A stretch of DNA of 64,000 bases from Diorhabda sublineata (lineage: Eukaryota; Arthropoda; Insecta; Coleoptera; Chrysomelidae), in NCBI RefSeq assembly GCF_026230105.1, contig NC_079477.1, positions 5,151,001 through 5,215,000 of the forward strand. The letters run 5' to 3'. The first letter of the stretch is position 1. Every line of letters starts with the position of its first letter. Under the pieces are notes generated by a model. The model searched no databases, was not told the DNA's origin, and worked only from the letters and a program-made list of their open reading frames with translations. This document shows, one piece after another, positions 34,060 through 46,882 of the stretch. The position numbers were made by a program, and so were the translations under genes.

Positions 34060-34790
34060 TCATTGTGTATAAATCATGGAATTTCTGATATAATTCTTAG
34101 AGTTTTGGACCAGATTGATTCTAAGATGTGTTTTTCTCCAGCTTAACTTCCTGTCCAGATGCATGCCCAGATATTTGACCTCGTCACCTTGTGAGTTTTC
34201 TTTACCGCTCAGTTTTACAGGCGGACAAATTTCCTTGCGCAATGCAAATGTTAACATGTTTTCATTTAATTTTATTCTTCTTTTTGTCATCAATTGTTGT
34301 ATTTTGGTCAGGCTATGTTGGTTTTTTTGTCATATGCAAGAATTGCTGTTTCAGGCAGGTCGGCTAACAGGCCTAATACGCTTCCGTGGGGTCCTCCAGC
34401 GTGAATTGGCTGAATTCGTTGTATTTACCTGGAAATATCTGTTACTGTACCAGAATTTTGAGGATATTTCATAGTGATTTTTTGACAAGTTCTCTTTTAG
34501 GTTACATAGGAAGTCTTTAAGTCAGATTTTGTCAACAGCCTAGCTAATGTCCCGAAAAACTGCAGAGCAATATCTCTAACTTTAAGTTTACATTGATTCA
34601 CTCCACAACTCTATGCATTTGTTGAGTTGTTGAGTATTGATGTTTCGATCCAAACTAATATGAAGATATTAATATCTTGTTTTTTAGTATGGGCATTAAT
34701 ATCAACTTCCCGATACTATCAGGAAGACTAATCGGTCGATAAGACTTAACGCTTTCAGGCTCTTTTTCTGGCTTTCACGATATTAGATAT
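34060..34790 (-). pseudogene. Jockey-clade non-LTR reverse transcriptase relic
   Basis: Minus strand: ESVKSYRPISLPDSIGKLI-like sequence (about 34770-34700), then GVPQGSVLGP-like debris (about 34400, CGTGGGGTCCTC on the plus strand). After this KLNENMLTFALRKEICPPVK leads into DEVKYLGMHLDRKLSWRKTH (34293-34060). These correspond in order to the SYRPIS fingers motif, the PQGSVLGP motif and the VKYLGxxLDxxLxW thumb motif of jockey-group enzymes. The YADD region is disrupted. Confidence 0.7.
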
Positions 34791-35459
34791 ATATTGTCAA
34801 TAATGCTTAATAATAAGTTTAGTGACCAATAAATATTTACTTAAACGCTGCTGTAAAGGGTATATTTGAAAAATTAGTGGGGGAGCAACTAAAAATATTT
34901 CATAATTATGTAAAAGTACGGATTTATTCAACAGGGCTTCCAATAAAAAATTCTTTGAATTTATCTGGTGTTTTACAACGGTATATTCTGCTATGAAAGG
35001 TAGATTTCAAACTTCAATAAATAGTGAACAGTTACTTAGGATGTTTCTTAAATTGAAGTTTGAATTAAGAAAATCTCATATAAATTATTTATATTTTTCA
35101 ATAAGCTGCTACTATAAAATCGATTATATTATGCCGATGAAAACGATGACAAGTCAAAAACAAAACTTGGATGTCAATGTCATAAGTCAGCTGGTAAAAA
35201 AAGGTTAGAAATTTTAATTATTGATTTCTTTTGTCATAATACAATATTAAAAAACAACAAAGCTATTATCATTAATAATATAAAAGAGAAAATAATTTCT
35301 CAGATAGTTTCTTTCAAAAATATATAAGTGACAAATCGAGTTAATACATCACAAAAAAAGATATTTTCGCACATCTTATTTAAAGCAGTAACAATGGGTA
35401 CGATTTTGAATCAAATATTATGCATTTAATTACTAAATGAAATACTTTTAGCGTTTAAA
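34791..35459. other. Upstream flank of Ube3c
   Basis: AT-rich, with a short chance frame at 34993-35208. No core promoter element can be assigned. The ATG of the gene at 35460 is preceded by GCGTTTAAA. Confidence 0.35.
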
Positions 35460-38400
35460 ATGAACTATAGTTTTGAAGGCAATTCCAAATCTAGACCAGA
35501 ACAAAATTTGTCTGGAGCAAGTAAAAAAATGACGAAAGATGTTTTATTACAAAAAACTCAAGAAGAAAGACGCAAAAGACAGGTAATTTAAATGTAAACA
35601 ATTTTAATATATAATTTTCCAAATATTTATGTTTCAGGAACAAAGATTGAAATTACAAAGTGCAGAACTGTTACAATCACATATTCGCAGTTACATTGTA
35701 AGAAAAAAGAAAAAACACGAGGAAAGAAATATATTCGACGAAATACAAAGCACTGCTGGTATTCAAATACTTCTAGGCAAATTACTATTTTTTTATGATC
35801 CTCAGCAAGATAGAGCTAGATTGGTAATAATAAAAATTTATTGATTTAGAAATATTCGCATCTAATATTGGAAAGTCCTGGTTCTACTATGTTTTATTGG
35901 CAAAGTTCAATGCAGTCATTTGAGGTATCAAATGACTTGAGACATTCTATACAAAACATAGCACTTACAATTTTCCATGCTAGTTCAATGGGAAAATTTT
36001 TTTTAATTGAAAAAGCCTTAGCATCATTTGAATTAGAGTAATGGACTCAGCCAATGCTCTATGTAAAAATAATTTACTCATGTGAAAACTCAATGCAGTT
36101 TCATTACTGCTGAAGATAACCACATACTCAATGCATTGAAGTGACTTGGTGTCTATCAAAGGACTAGTAGAGACCAAAACATGGCAAAAGAATGTTTTGG
36201 TGACTCACTTTACGAGTATTTGTTTTGTCATTACTGCAGCAAATACAACTTGTTTGATTGACGCCATTAGACCTAAATACAGAGCTTTAAATCAAATAAA
36301 TTCATTTCATCTACAATTTGAATTAATAAGTATGATTTGGATTTAATTAGACTTTATATTTAATTAGATTTAATAGCTGTTTCTTCAATAACTTTTTCTG
36401 AAGTGATTGATCAGTGACCAACTCCTGTGCCTACCGGCTGTTTTAGCTGGCAAGACTTACCCAATTTCACTCATGACAGCCAACGACCATTAATACTAAA
36501 GCTAGGAGCCTAGCTACAGTAGCCGACAAGTGTCTGTGCAAACACCAGTCAACTTCACATAGAAGCAGCTCTAATAGTCATATAACTAGTTTTAATATTT
36601 GATCCCTTGAAAAACAAGAATTACAGTTTGTAAATTTTTTTCATTGACTTCAAATCAACAATTCAAAATCTTGTAACTTTTCAACAAGTTGCTTCCAGTT
36701 GGAAATTTTGGTGTCAATTGACTTGTCAAGCTGAGTTATACTGCACCTGTCAAGCTGAGTTGAACTGCACCTCATACCTCTTTGCAACATATATTGTGTC
36801 CATGATGTATAAATACATCATTATCATCTTGCTGTTTAAACTCTTGAATTATGCCTAGCGCTTGGGCGCCTACGTATCCCTTTATTGGGGTAGATTACTT
36901 CCCTTGTTCTTTTTTTATAGTTTTTTGTTGGTCATAGCTTTGTTTGTCAGCTTTCTCCATTTTTTTCTGTTTTTGGATTTGGCTTTCCAGTCTACTATTC
37001 TAGGATTCTGGTATTTCTTGTTCTGCCTCTGCCTCTTGGTCAAAGAGGTATCCATTGTGTTATCCTTCTCACCATTTCTGTAGGTTTCCTGTAATATGTA
37101 GTCTGAGTATAGTTCTCAGTATTTTTCTTTCGATTATCTTCAGGTCTTCTTTTTCCTTTTCATTAATGACATTAATGGCATATACAATCACTGGTCTTAT
37201 TAATGTTTGATGTATAAATACAACTAAACGTATATTTTCTTTCACATAAGAATTGAACCATGTATAACCATTTCACTTTTCTTTCTTAAGAGTGAAATAG
37301 AAATCTATACATTTACTAAGTGCAAAACAATCATGATTTATTATAGATATATTGTAGATATTTGGTTTCATTATCACAGCTTCAATTTTTGAATTTAAAC
37401 AATCTTTTGTTTCAGTTAAATATTGGAGAGAGAGTAGTCACATGTCAAGGAGATGTTCTTCAGCAAATGAATGCTGATATATCATTTTCTTGGTTAATAA
37501 AACGGTTTCTACTTGTATGTCTTAAAAATGTTATGGATAATTTTGAAAGCATGATTCTCATGAAGTGTTTGTACATTTTTACAACAGATGCCCATACTTT
37601 TAGCTATCTTATATCTAAAGGTCAGTAAATTAAAATACAAAATTAAATCTTATTAAAATACAAGGTACCTTAGGAGAAAGTTAAAGAAAAATAAGAAGTT
37701 TATTGAAAAAATGTTTGTTACAAATCAAAATACATTGTTGAGAATTTATTTTTTTAAAATAACACTGCCAACTGTAAACCGTTGCGCTTGCGGCATTCAT
37801 TTAATTGAACACTAAAATTGTCTATGATGGCCTTGCAGGTATTATCCATAATAGCCATTTTGTGAAAGATATTTTCTTTTAATTGTATCAGGGAAGTTGG
37901 TTTGTTAGCGTAAACTTTGGATCCGACAAAACCCCACAGGAAAAATCCATAGGTGTTAAATCGGGACTGCGTGTAGGGCAACTTATGTCATCTCTCCAGT
38001 GTGGGACCAGAGCGCGTAACACAGCCGTACAAACACCGAGCTCTACAGGCTCTATGAAGACCCCAGCTTGGTGACAGAAGTCAATAGGGCCAGACTCAGA
38101 TGGCTAAGCTACTTGGAGCGAATGTCTGAGGAGCGGGGGTGCGCAAAGCGTACTGGAGGGCCGGCGACTGCGTAAACGATGGCTAAATGATGTTGAAGAG
38201 GATCTTCGGGAGCTAGGTGTGAGGGGGTGGAAACGTTGAGTGTTGGACCGTGATGACTGGAGGAATGTGGTTGAAGAGGGCAAGGCTCTTTGAGGGCCGT
38301 AGTACCAGTGGTAGTAGTACTTATATTAAGTACATACTAAAATAATCATTAATTTGTTTAGATTTTTTATTATTGGTATATTCAACAACTGTTAGTCTGA

Positions 38401-41400
38401 TTAATCGTGCCTCGTGTATTTATATACTAAATTATACAATCATTATTGATTATATTTGCAGATTATTTTGGACATCTAAGAAAACAACTAGAAAGTGGAA
38501 GCCATCACTTGAATGAAACGATAGTTCTAATTCAAAAACCTTTCAAATTTATAAATGATAATGATTATCTAAGTAACTTAGTACTATCAGAATTCTGCAT
38601 ACATTTTTTGAAACCACAACTTACACACAATGTAAAAAACATCTTGATTCCATTTATGAAGAGCCAACCCAAAGATTTACCATTTGAAAAATTGATTTGT
38701 TATCTTAATAGTGGATTTCATGTTGAAGGTGGTCATAGCTTATTTTACTGTATTCTGGATTTGGAACCTGATGATTATGGTGAGTTTTAGTTTTTTGTCC
38801 AAAATTCAAAATGAAATCTATTCTTGTTTTATACTAAATAATTTGGATATATATTATATCCTGCTAAACTTAGTGAAAATTGATAATTAAACAAAAAATC
38901 TAGAGGAATATTCCATTTAAATTATAATTGTTAATGTTTATGATGAAACTACTTTTTTAGAACCAGGGTATGACAGCATACAGGTACTTTCAAAACTGAG
39001 TACTAATATTCATGAATTGAAACCTTCTTCTGATTTAACAAATGCAGATAGTGATGATGAAGAGGAAGAAGATCCCATAACTACAGAAAAAAGACTGTTA
39101 CTATCAGATTATATGAAAATTCTCAATAAATATGGAAAAGTTAAGAAGTGGATTAATTATTTTTTAAAAAATAGTAATGATGAAAAAGTATTGCTGGCTT
39201 TTACGAATTTTTGCCACAATTTATTGTTAGTTTACAAGGATTCAATGAGAAAATATCTGTGAGTATTATTTGATTGACTAATTTATACTCCTACCAAACA
39301 GTATAAGTGTATTATTGTAAATGTTGCTGTAGGGGTTTTACACATTGTATTCAATCTACATCCCCAATAACTTGCCTCTAGATGTCAATTGAATACTGAA
39401 ACTGTAATTTCAATTGATGAGGTTTCAATATTTTTTAGCTTACTTTATAAATTTGGACTAAGCAGTACCTACCTTACGAAACTCTGGGCTTATTTAAATA
39501 AAAACAATAAAGATCAATTCCAATCTAAAATTTCAAGTATAGTTGCTTGGAGAGATTATCATACTGTGGTGTCAGTCTTTTGTGATATGTTCACATTTTA
39601 TACTGAAACTTTAACAGATAGTGGTAAGTTATACATATTTTTGTATTATTTCATTTTATAATGATATTCAGTGACGGATTTAGTCTTGCTGCCGCCCTAG
39701 GTCACTCTCTATGTGCCGCCCTTTCCAATAAAATGGATTTCACTAATTTTGATCCATACTATTTTATTGCAGTATAATTTTTAAGTATAACTAATAAATA
39801 TGAAAGATCCCCATAAAGATCCAAATATAAATAAGTTATAACCATAGATAAATCAATAATAAATATTTGTTTGATACATTTTTTCTATTAAATCGAGATA
39901 ACATTTTTTTCAGTATACATTCCATAGAATTTTTTTTTATAAAAACTGATTTGAACCACTTTTTGAGATGGATTGTCGTCATCTCTAAAATTTCGTTATT
40001 TCAAAAATTTTGATGCCCTAGACGTAGGCGTAAATCCATCACTGATGATATCCATAAGTTTTATAGCTTTATAAATAATTTTTTTGTAGAAAACTCAGAT
40101 ACAAGTCACACTTTTTCTCAGAATGATCTCTTCTCAATGTCAAAATTATTAAAAAATGTCTCAAGAGGATTAATAGAAGTTGCATTTCCAATGTGCAGAT
40201 CTAGTTCTATACCAACCACTCCTGAAGTTCTTCATTTGTATAAAGTATGTTTGCATTGTGTCAGGATGCTGTATACACTAGATTTAAGAAAAAAATTTTG
40301 CACACCTGGTTTTTGGACAGCAGATAAAATTCATATACCGCCTGATTTGGCCAAGAAAGATTATTTGTCGAAAAAAATTTCCACATTTTACGGAACCAAA
40401 GACGAAGGTACATAATTAATAATAATAAATTGTCATTATTGGTCTGGTATGTGAACACAATACAATTTACAAAGTATACAATATACACACATCAAGCAAC
40501 AAGAGTGGCGAGATTTAACATATATGTTATTCTTCCATCTATCCACTCCCAGCTAGTTAACGTTAACATTTAAAGTCTTAACTATACATTTATTAAATAA
40601 TTACAAAAAGCCAAAAAAGATGAAGTTACATATTTGCTTACTAAACAAAATTGATCTGTACTTAGATTTAAAAAACTTCTTTGAAAAAGCGCATATTTAT
40701 GCTGAGGCATATTTGACAGGTTTTAACACTTTCTTAAGAAGACACATAAAATGAAGGTTTGAATTGCTTGCCCACAAACGCCATATTGAATCATGTGGTT
40801 TAGAAAGTCTAATATCAAGAGATTTAAACTCTTCAAATCATGTGATCCAATATGGCGTTTATGGGTGAGCAATTTCAAGATATGCATTAAGATTTTGGGC
40901 GTTTTTGATGTTTTCAAGAGTTAAATTTGTTATAAAAATATTTTTCAAGATACAAAATGAATATTTAAAGACATTGAAGTAGGTAAATCGGGATATGGGT
41001 GGAAGGCATGACGTTTTTTCCTTTACGACTACATTTGACAGTATTAAAACTTATAAACCTGTCACAAAATTTTGTTTAGTTGAAAATAATGATCTTTTAA
41101 ACCTCTCACTATTTCAAGACCAAGTGCAAATATGTGTGCTTTATTGTGATTTCTTAAACTGATTTGCTTAAACTTTTGTTTTTAATCAGTATTTTACCTA
41201 TAAGGCCAAGAAAATGAAATAAAAATAATTAGAGCTCAGTTACAAAACAATTACAACATGAAATGATTTAAATACTATCCTCTCATAAGGGGTAATTCTC
41301 CTTTTTGGCCATATACACCATATTACAAGTATTTGAAATGTCTGTGTCTGGTTAACATTATTTATAACCTCAAATTCAGATAAACATAACCTAATTAGAA

Positions 41401-44400
41401 AAAAGAACATATATCAGAAGTATGAAAAATGGGAGGACATGAAAGTATATTAGGAATAATCCTTCAGAAAAGCTAATGTGATCATACTTTCTTCGTTTAA
41501 AAATAAATCTAAAACACACGTTTTGTACATATTGCACACGATAAACAATACTAAAGATTCACAAAGCTTTTTCCACATCTTAAAATTGAGAATAGACCTA
41601 TTCATATACAAAAGTTTCATCTTAGCATAGCTTTTCTGCAAAAGTATCTTTAAATGTTTTCTAAACCTAAGTCCACATCTCAGTGGAATATTCAAGAATA
41701 CTTGACAGATCTCTATTTAGGTATGTAGCTGCTGCATCTGGATCTGCAGGATCAAAATAGTATAGGACCTGAATGTCATTGGCATATGATTAAACGTGAG
41801 AGTGAGAGATACCAGTACATATATCAAACTTTTCTTTTGATTTAAAACAGATTTTCTTTTTCAGCATGTATAATTCATTTAATATATTTGTAGTGAAGGT
41901 TTACTTACGTTTTCCTCTTTACTCTAAAGGCAATAAACTTAAAAAATATAACTAAAAATCAATGTACGTAATTCTAGATCACCTTGTATATTAGTTTAAG
42001 TGAACTTCAATGTAACAATATTTACATTTATTTATTATAGAAGATGAGCATTTACCTCCACTTTCAACAATTGAGCAACGTTCGTTGGCAATTTTAGAGG
42101 AACTTCCATTTTTAATAAATTTTAATACTAGAGTATTACTGCTTAGAGATTTATGTCGAAGTAGTCTAGGAGAAGACGATTATCAAAGACTCCATCACGA
42201 ATTGATGCACGAAAATGTAGTTGTAATAAGACGAACGCATATTTATGAAGATGCATTTGATAAAATTTCCCAAAAAAGTGGTTAGTATGTATTTTATTAT
42301 TTATTGTGATTTTTGACAAGTATTTCTAAGTTTTGAACGGAAACTTTTAAATGAAACTTTGAAAATATGAGGGGAAGATATTCTACTTTTTATCTTATCC
42401 TGATGTCTATTCAGGAGCACTGCTCTTCCACATATTTTTCATGATTTACTGTCCTTGATAAGTATCTCTATAAAAGCTAAAATGAGTGGGATTAACGGAT
42501 CAGCTGTAAACACTGGGTTCTCCATTATCCCATCAAAAAAGGGGACACAATAGGTCCTTTGGACCCTAAATCCATACATACATTTATTTTAGAAAAAATT
42601 TTGTTTTCTAATTTTGTCATGTAAATTAGTTCAGATCATTTGTTGTTGTTTTATTGTAAATTAATATCATTTTTAGAATTGGATCTGAAACATACACTTA
42701 GAATACAATTTATAAATAACGTTGGATTGGAAGAAGCAGGCATAGATGGTGGTGGAATTTTCAAAGAATTCTTGAATGAGGTACTGAAAACGGCATTTGA
42801 TCCTAACAGAGGGTTCTTCCTTTTAACAGCTGATAACACATTATATCCTAACCCAAATGTTCACTTGATAGTAGAAAATTTTACAGACCATTATTACTTC
42901 ATTGGAAGACTTGTTGGAAAGGTAATTTTTATGTTGTTCACTATAGATAACGGAAAATATTTAATATATTATTTGAGTAAAAATAAATAAATTAAAGAGA
43001 AAGAAACCAACGAAGAATGTGCAGAAAAATAATGGATATAAATATAAGTAAGAATAAGTAATCCAAAGAAAAAGTGACTAAATAAAGGGAAACTGAAGAC
43101 AGAATGAAATTATTTGAGGAGCAAAAATTCAAATGGAATATTATCCTTTTTTCACTTTAGTGAGAAAATTTGTTTTAAGAGGTAATGAACAGGTGTAATA
43201 CTGATTAATGGGGTTGAATAAGATAAGATAGTATCTGAAATAAGACAAATCCTGCTATTTAAACTAGCTATCACTAAAGAAAATGGATAAAATTCTTTTT
43301 GAATTTATAGTTTGGATAATAACATTTTCGAAGTAGAGCAAACAGGATTATATTCTATTCGATCGCAATAAAGTAAACCTGAATTTTATCCATAAATGTA
43401 ACAAACGATATAAGAGGTAAAAGAAACTAATAGCTGTCATTTCAAAGAAAAGCCGAAAGATTTTAAAATAATTTTTTGGCACACTCTGTAGGTAGATCCA
43501 TCTATTCTATACATCTTGTATTCTACTGCTAATTGGAGTTTTTGAATTCTACACTCTACTTTATACTTTTTTCATCGTCTTAGAGGAGCTCAGACTCTAC
43601 AAACATAAGATATTTTGCGATATTAAACGAGTTTATCTGGTGTTTGAGGAATCCTTTTTCGTGCTGTAATAATGTCTTTATTGGAAAGTTTCATACATTT
43701 ATATGTTAGTACGTGATATTTACATGGTCTCTCAAAATTTTCTAAATTTGGAAACTGATCCAGATATTTAAAATAACACGGAAACTAACTTAACTTAACC
43801 TTGCTTAAAAACATTAATTAATGACCTACCTCAATTGCTTTGTTTTTTGTCGTTTTGTAATATTTCTACTTCTCTTTCTGCTACTCTGTATTACTGACTT
43901 CACTTCCTTCAGATTCCATAACTTGAAGTGTGGATAAAAGTATTTTTGAACCTACATCTGCTTTCTGATTTTAATAAAGATCATTTGAATGATTTGCAGT
44001 AGTGGATTAAATTAAAATGCAACTTAGGTATGTATCGCCATCTAGAAACGAAAAATGTAAATTTTGGATAATATTCCTTATTTTGCTCCTCATTTAATAC
44101 AAATAAAAACAACAAGAAAGGACACATCCAACACCTAAGAAGATATAACGATAAGACAACATTTAAAAAAACTTTGTTGATGGTGTCCAATAAAAGGTTG
44201 TTGGTATGACATTCAAATCATACTGTATTTTTTGTTTGATGCAATAAGTTTCTAGGGTATCGACACGGGTACTGTTTTCTCAGTCTTCAAAGATAGAAAG
44301 TAATGTTTTAATGTATTAAAGGGACTTTTGGAACACATTACTAAGGATTTATTTACAAATATCAGAAAATTTTTACTAAGAACTTTTTTTATAATCACTC

Positions 44401-46882
44401 TTTTATTTTTTATTAACTTTTTAGGCAATATTTGAAAACATATTGGTGGACTTGCCGTTAGCAGAATTCTTTTTAGCTAAGTTGTTGGTGGATAGAGCAC
44501 CCGCGCATTATTTAAAATCTCTAGATCCAGTATTATATAGAAACTTAATATATCTAAGAGAATATAATGGAGACATAAGTGACTTAGGTTTGGATTTTAC
44601 TACCGTAAATAATGATTTGGGGGAAACTAGGGTAAGTAATTTATAATTTCAGTTGAATGAATACAATACAAATATTTCCACATATTTGTTTTTTTTTACT
44701 TTTCTAAAAATCTATGAATGCTAGTGTCTTCAGGTTTCTCAATCTATGAGGGCTCTATTACAATTGCAAATAATTATCTAAAAAAACGTTATTCGTTTCT
44801 TGTTTACATTAACATAGTGATTGGAAAACATTATTTTTATGCAGGTATTTGTTAATGTTACATTTATTGGGTTATTATTTTCAGATTATGGATTTAAAAC
44901 CAAACGGTGCCAACATTCCAGTCACAAATGAAAACAGATTAGAATATATCCAAAGATTAGCCGATGTCAAATTAAATAGTCAATTGAGAAGGCAGTGTAC
45001 TGCATTTAGAGACGGTATTAACAGTGTAGTGCCAATAACATGGTTAAAATTATTTAGTCATACTGAGTTACAAGTCATTATTGGTGGTGATACTCAAGAA
45101 ATAGATGTTAGTGATTTGTGTGCTCATACAGCTTATGGAGGTAGAGTTATTACCTTTTTATATAAATATAATTATTTTTAAGTAATTATTTTATCAAACT
45201 AGTAGGGAGGTGTAGCTTAGTTTTATTTAGATTCAAATACTTTTTGGATCTAGTTATCTAGCTTGGGATGGTACTCTTTTGTCTGCCTTCTTTTTTCAAA
45301 ACTCTGTTTATAGGAGAATTTTCCTTTACCACAAGCTCTAGGCTAATAAAAGGCAATTGTGTTCATTTCTAAAAAGCACTTTCTTCTCAATTACCTTTTA
45401 TTCCTGTATGACTAGAGACCTAAACCATTACATGGAAATTTAGTACTTGATCTGCCACATTTCTGATAGTTTCATTCCAGGTTCATTTCAATGCATATTT
45501 GATAGTGAAATATTTGTGACTGTGAGATGCTCAGACAAGAGCCAAGAGGTGATGAATCTTGAACCATTTGTTCAATAAACTGGCAAGAATTGGCTTTATG
45601 TTTGAAATCTTGATGACCATCGATCGATTTTAATTTCAAAATCAAATTTAAATGCAAATTACTTACTGATAAAATATTTAATCATCTTTTTAGGAGACTT
45701 CTCAGTAGATCATCCAACTATTATTATATTTTGGAATATAGTACACAGGTTTACAGAAGTTCAGAAGAAACAATTATTGAAATTTGTAACCAGTTGCTCA
45801 AGACCACCTTTGCTTGGTTTTAAGGTAAATAAATTGAAATTTATGTGTTTTTAATAATAATTACATCCACACCGTCACCATAAAGTGCTTGTATTCCGGT
45901 CGATTTAAACATTACAATAAGGGCAACGGCGAAGTAAACTCGCTCGTCAGATTGGTATTGGTAAATCCATCAGTAGGCCCTAAATCAATTCTTGGTATAG
46001 CCAAAAGTGTTGTTATTACGCCTCGCAACGGTCTGCCTGCAAGGCACAGAGATGGATAGAGACGGATGGCTAAGAGAAACGCTAAGGCACACATAGATGG
46101 ACCTTCTGCCTTTATTACCAAACTACTGCTCCACTTTAGTTAGCGCGATAATCGACTTATGACTGGACTTTTAACCGGACACGGTCATCTAAGACGTCAT
46201 CTCTACACTATGGGTATGACAGATGACCCAGAGTGCCGCTGGTGCATGGAGGAGGAAGAAACTGCACATGAGCGCTGTTCAAATAAACAAAGGTTGCTTA
46301 ATGACATAAGAGGATTTAAGCCAAAGCGCTTGATCGGCTTCACAAAGGACATCGGCCTTTGGTAGTGTCAATCAAAAGGCCTATGTTCTATACAGCCCTT
46401 GGCTGTCCAATATTTCACTATGAAGACATTACAATAACAACCAAATACTCTAAATTGTCTACACTTTTATTGTGAATATTAATAATGAAAATGATGTTAA
46501 TCAAGTTAAATCTACTCAACAGAAATATTAGTAAGTTAATTGATTGTTGATTTTTTCACATTTCAAACAATTTAGCAAAAACAAATATATTTAGACAACA
46601 CAAATTATTATTTAAATGTTAGTGCTTAAATTTATATTATTTTTTGTGGGGCGTAGAAATGCCTCGAACAATTTGTGATACCACAATAGTAGAAAAAAAT
46701 GTTTTTTTTTCAAGGAATTAAATCCTCCTTTCTGCATCCAATCTTCAGGAACAGAAAATAGAATGCCTACTGCAAGTACCTGCCTAAACTTACTCAAAAT
46801 TCCTATCATTACAGATGAAGAAACTTTAAAAAACAAATTATTATCGGCTATTGAGCAACAAGCTGGATTTGAATTGTCGTAG
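35460..46882 (+). CDS. Ube3c: UBE3C-type HECT E3 ubiquitin-protein ligase, 13 coding exons
   Basis: It transfers ubiquitin from an E2 to substrates through a Cys thioester; vertebrate UBE3C extends chains on proteasome-bound substrates. Exons: 35460-35582, 35638-35823, 37416-37620, 38462-38779, 38961-39258, 39382-39623, 40090-40407, 42041-42280, 42677-42921, 44425-44631, 44885-45140, 45694-45824, 46715-46882. All junctions are GT-AG, phases agree, and the sum is 2937 bases (978 aa; human UBE3C is 1083). The N-terminus MNYSFEGNSKSRP with QEERRKRQ is diagnostic, followed by an IQ-like helix (LLQSHIRSYIVRKKKK) and an acidic patch at about 305-316. HECT spans about 625-978: EEAGIDGGGIFKEFLNE, YPNPNVH, VNNDLGE, SCSRPPLLGFK and catalytic PTASTC, with Cys946 (codon 46781-46783) 32 residues from the end, as in human UBE3C. 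The last acceptor is CAAG. The region between exons 7 and 8 is shorter than in vertebrates. Confidence 0.93.
36860..37220 (-). pseudogene. Non-LTR reverse transcriptase relic in Ube3c intron 2
   Basis: On the minus strand: FIHQTLIRPVIVYAI (about 37215-37170) and EKEDLKIIERKILRTILRL (37165-37105). This is the usual YKTLIRPVxxYG...LxxxERKILR end of RTE/jockey-like reverse transcriptases, with further debris to 36860. It is antisense to the host gene. Confidence 0.6.
37690..37995 (-). pseudogene. Tc1/IS630-like (DUF4817-associated) transposase C-terminal relic
   Basis: Minus strand: SPDLTPMDF (about 37965-37940), a one-base frame break, then FLWGFVGSKVYANKPTSLIQ, and AIIDNFSVQLNECRKRNGLQ (to about 37770). 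This pattern (SPDLxPxDFFLWGxxKxKVY...NF..R...C....G) closes a widespread insect DDE transposase family. It lies antisense in Ube3c intron 3 and is inactive. Confidence 0.65.
38026..38300 (+). pseudogene. Non-LTR retrotransposon C-terminal relic in Ube3c intron 3
   Basis: The reading ELYRLYEDPSLVTEVNRARL with RWLSYLERM (38035-38130) changes frame to GRRLRKRWLNDVEEDLRELG (about 38158-38222) and then LDRDDWRNVVEEGKAL (about 38240-38290). This is the conserved tail found after the reverse transcriptase in RTE/jockey-like elements (RxxRLRWxGHVxRM ... RWxDxVxxDLxxLG ... DRxxWRxxVxxAK). It is adjacent to the transposase relic at 37.7-38.0 kb but of separate origin. Confidence 0.7.
39661..40052. mobile_element. 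hAT-type MITE in Ube3c intron 6
   Basis: The ends CAGTGACGGATTTAG... (39669) and ...TAAATCCATCACTG (to 40044) are inverted. The GCCCTA(G) motif also pairs (39699, 40016). An 8-bp duplication ATGATAT(T/C) flanks it (39661-39668, 40045-40052). The CAGTG-type TIR and the 8-bp duplication together indicate a non-autonomous hAT element of 376 bp. Confidence 0.85.
40758..40878. repeat. 121-bp hairpin repeat in Ube3c intron 7
   Basis: TTTGAATTGCTTGCCCACAA... at 40758-40801 pairs with ...GGTGAGCAATTTCAA at 40835-40878 over about 44 bases (shared AAACGCCATATT core), with a 33-base loop. It is most likely a tiny palindromic MITE, and on RNA it would form a long hairpin. Confidence 0.75.
41450..41830 (-). 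pseudogene. Non-LTR reverse transcriptase relic in Ube3c intron 7
   Basis: Minus strand: YANDIQVLYYFDPADPDAAA then TYLNRDLSSILEYSTEMW (about 41790-41675). After a frame break comes RFRKHLKILLQKSYAKMKLL and KLCESLVLFIV (41665-41530). The first block is the catalytic YADD box with the middle Asp changed to Asn. The rest is the usual H..LLK..Y.KLK.LY..R..L..K...KLCESLVLS thumb region of CR1-group reverse transcriptases. Confidence 0.7.
42922..44424. other. Ube3c intron 9, no recognised insertion
   Basis: The longest unexplained intron stretch in the gene. No coding debris was recognised. Confidence 0.4.
45898..46370 (+). pseudogene. R1/I-type non-LTR RNase H domain relic in Ube3c intron 12
   Basis: The reading includes VGPKSILGIAKSVVITPRNG, AKAHIDGPSAFITKLLLHFS (about 46085-46140), then MTGLLTGHGHLRRHLYTMGM and DDPECRWCMEEEETAHERCS (46159-46280), ending RLIGFTKDIGLW with a stop near 46363. 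TGLLTGHxxLxxHLxxMGxxxxxxCRxCxEEEETxxHxxC is the well-known 3' end of RNase H-bearing non-LTR elements in insects (R1, Waldo, I groups). Stops break the first half. Confidence 0.75.

Noticed and set aside
34115..34474. 119-codon plus-strand frame
   Set aside because: Antisense shadow of the jockey reverse transcriptase relic.
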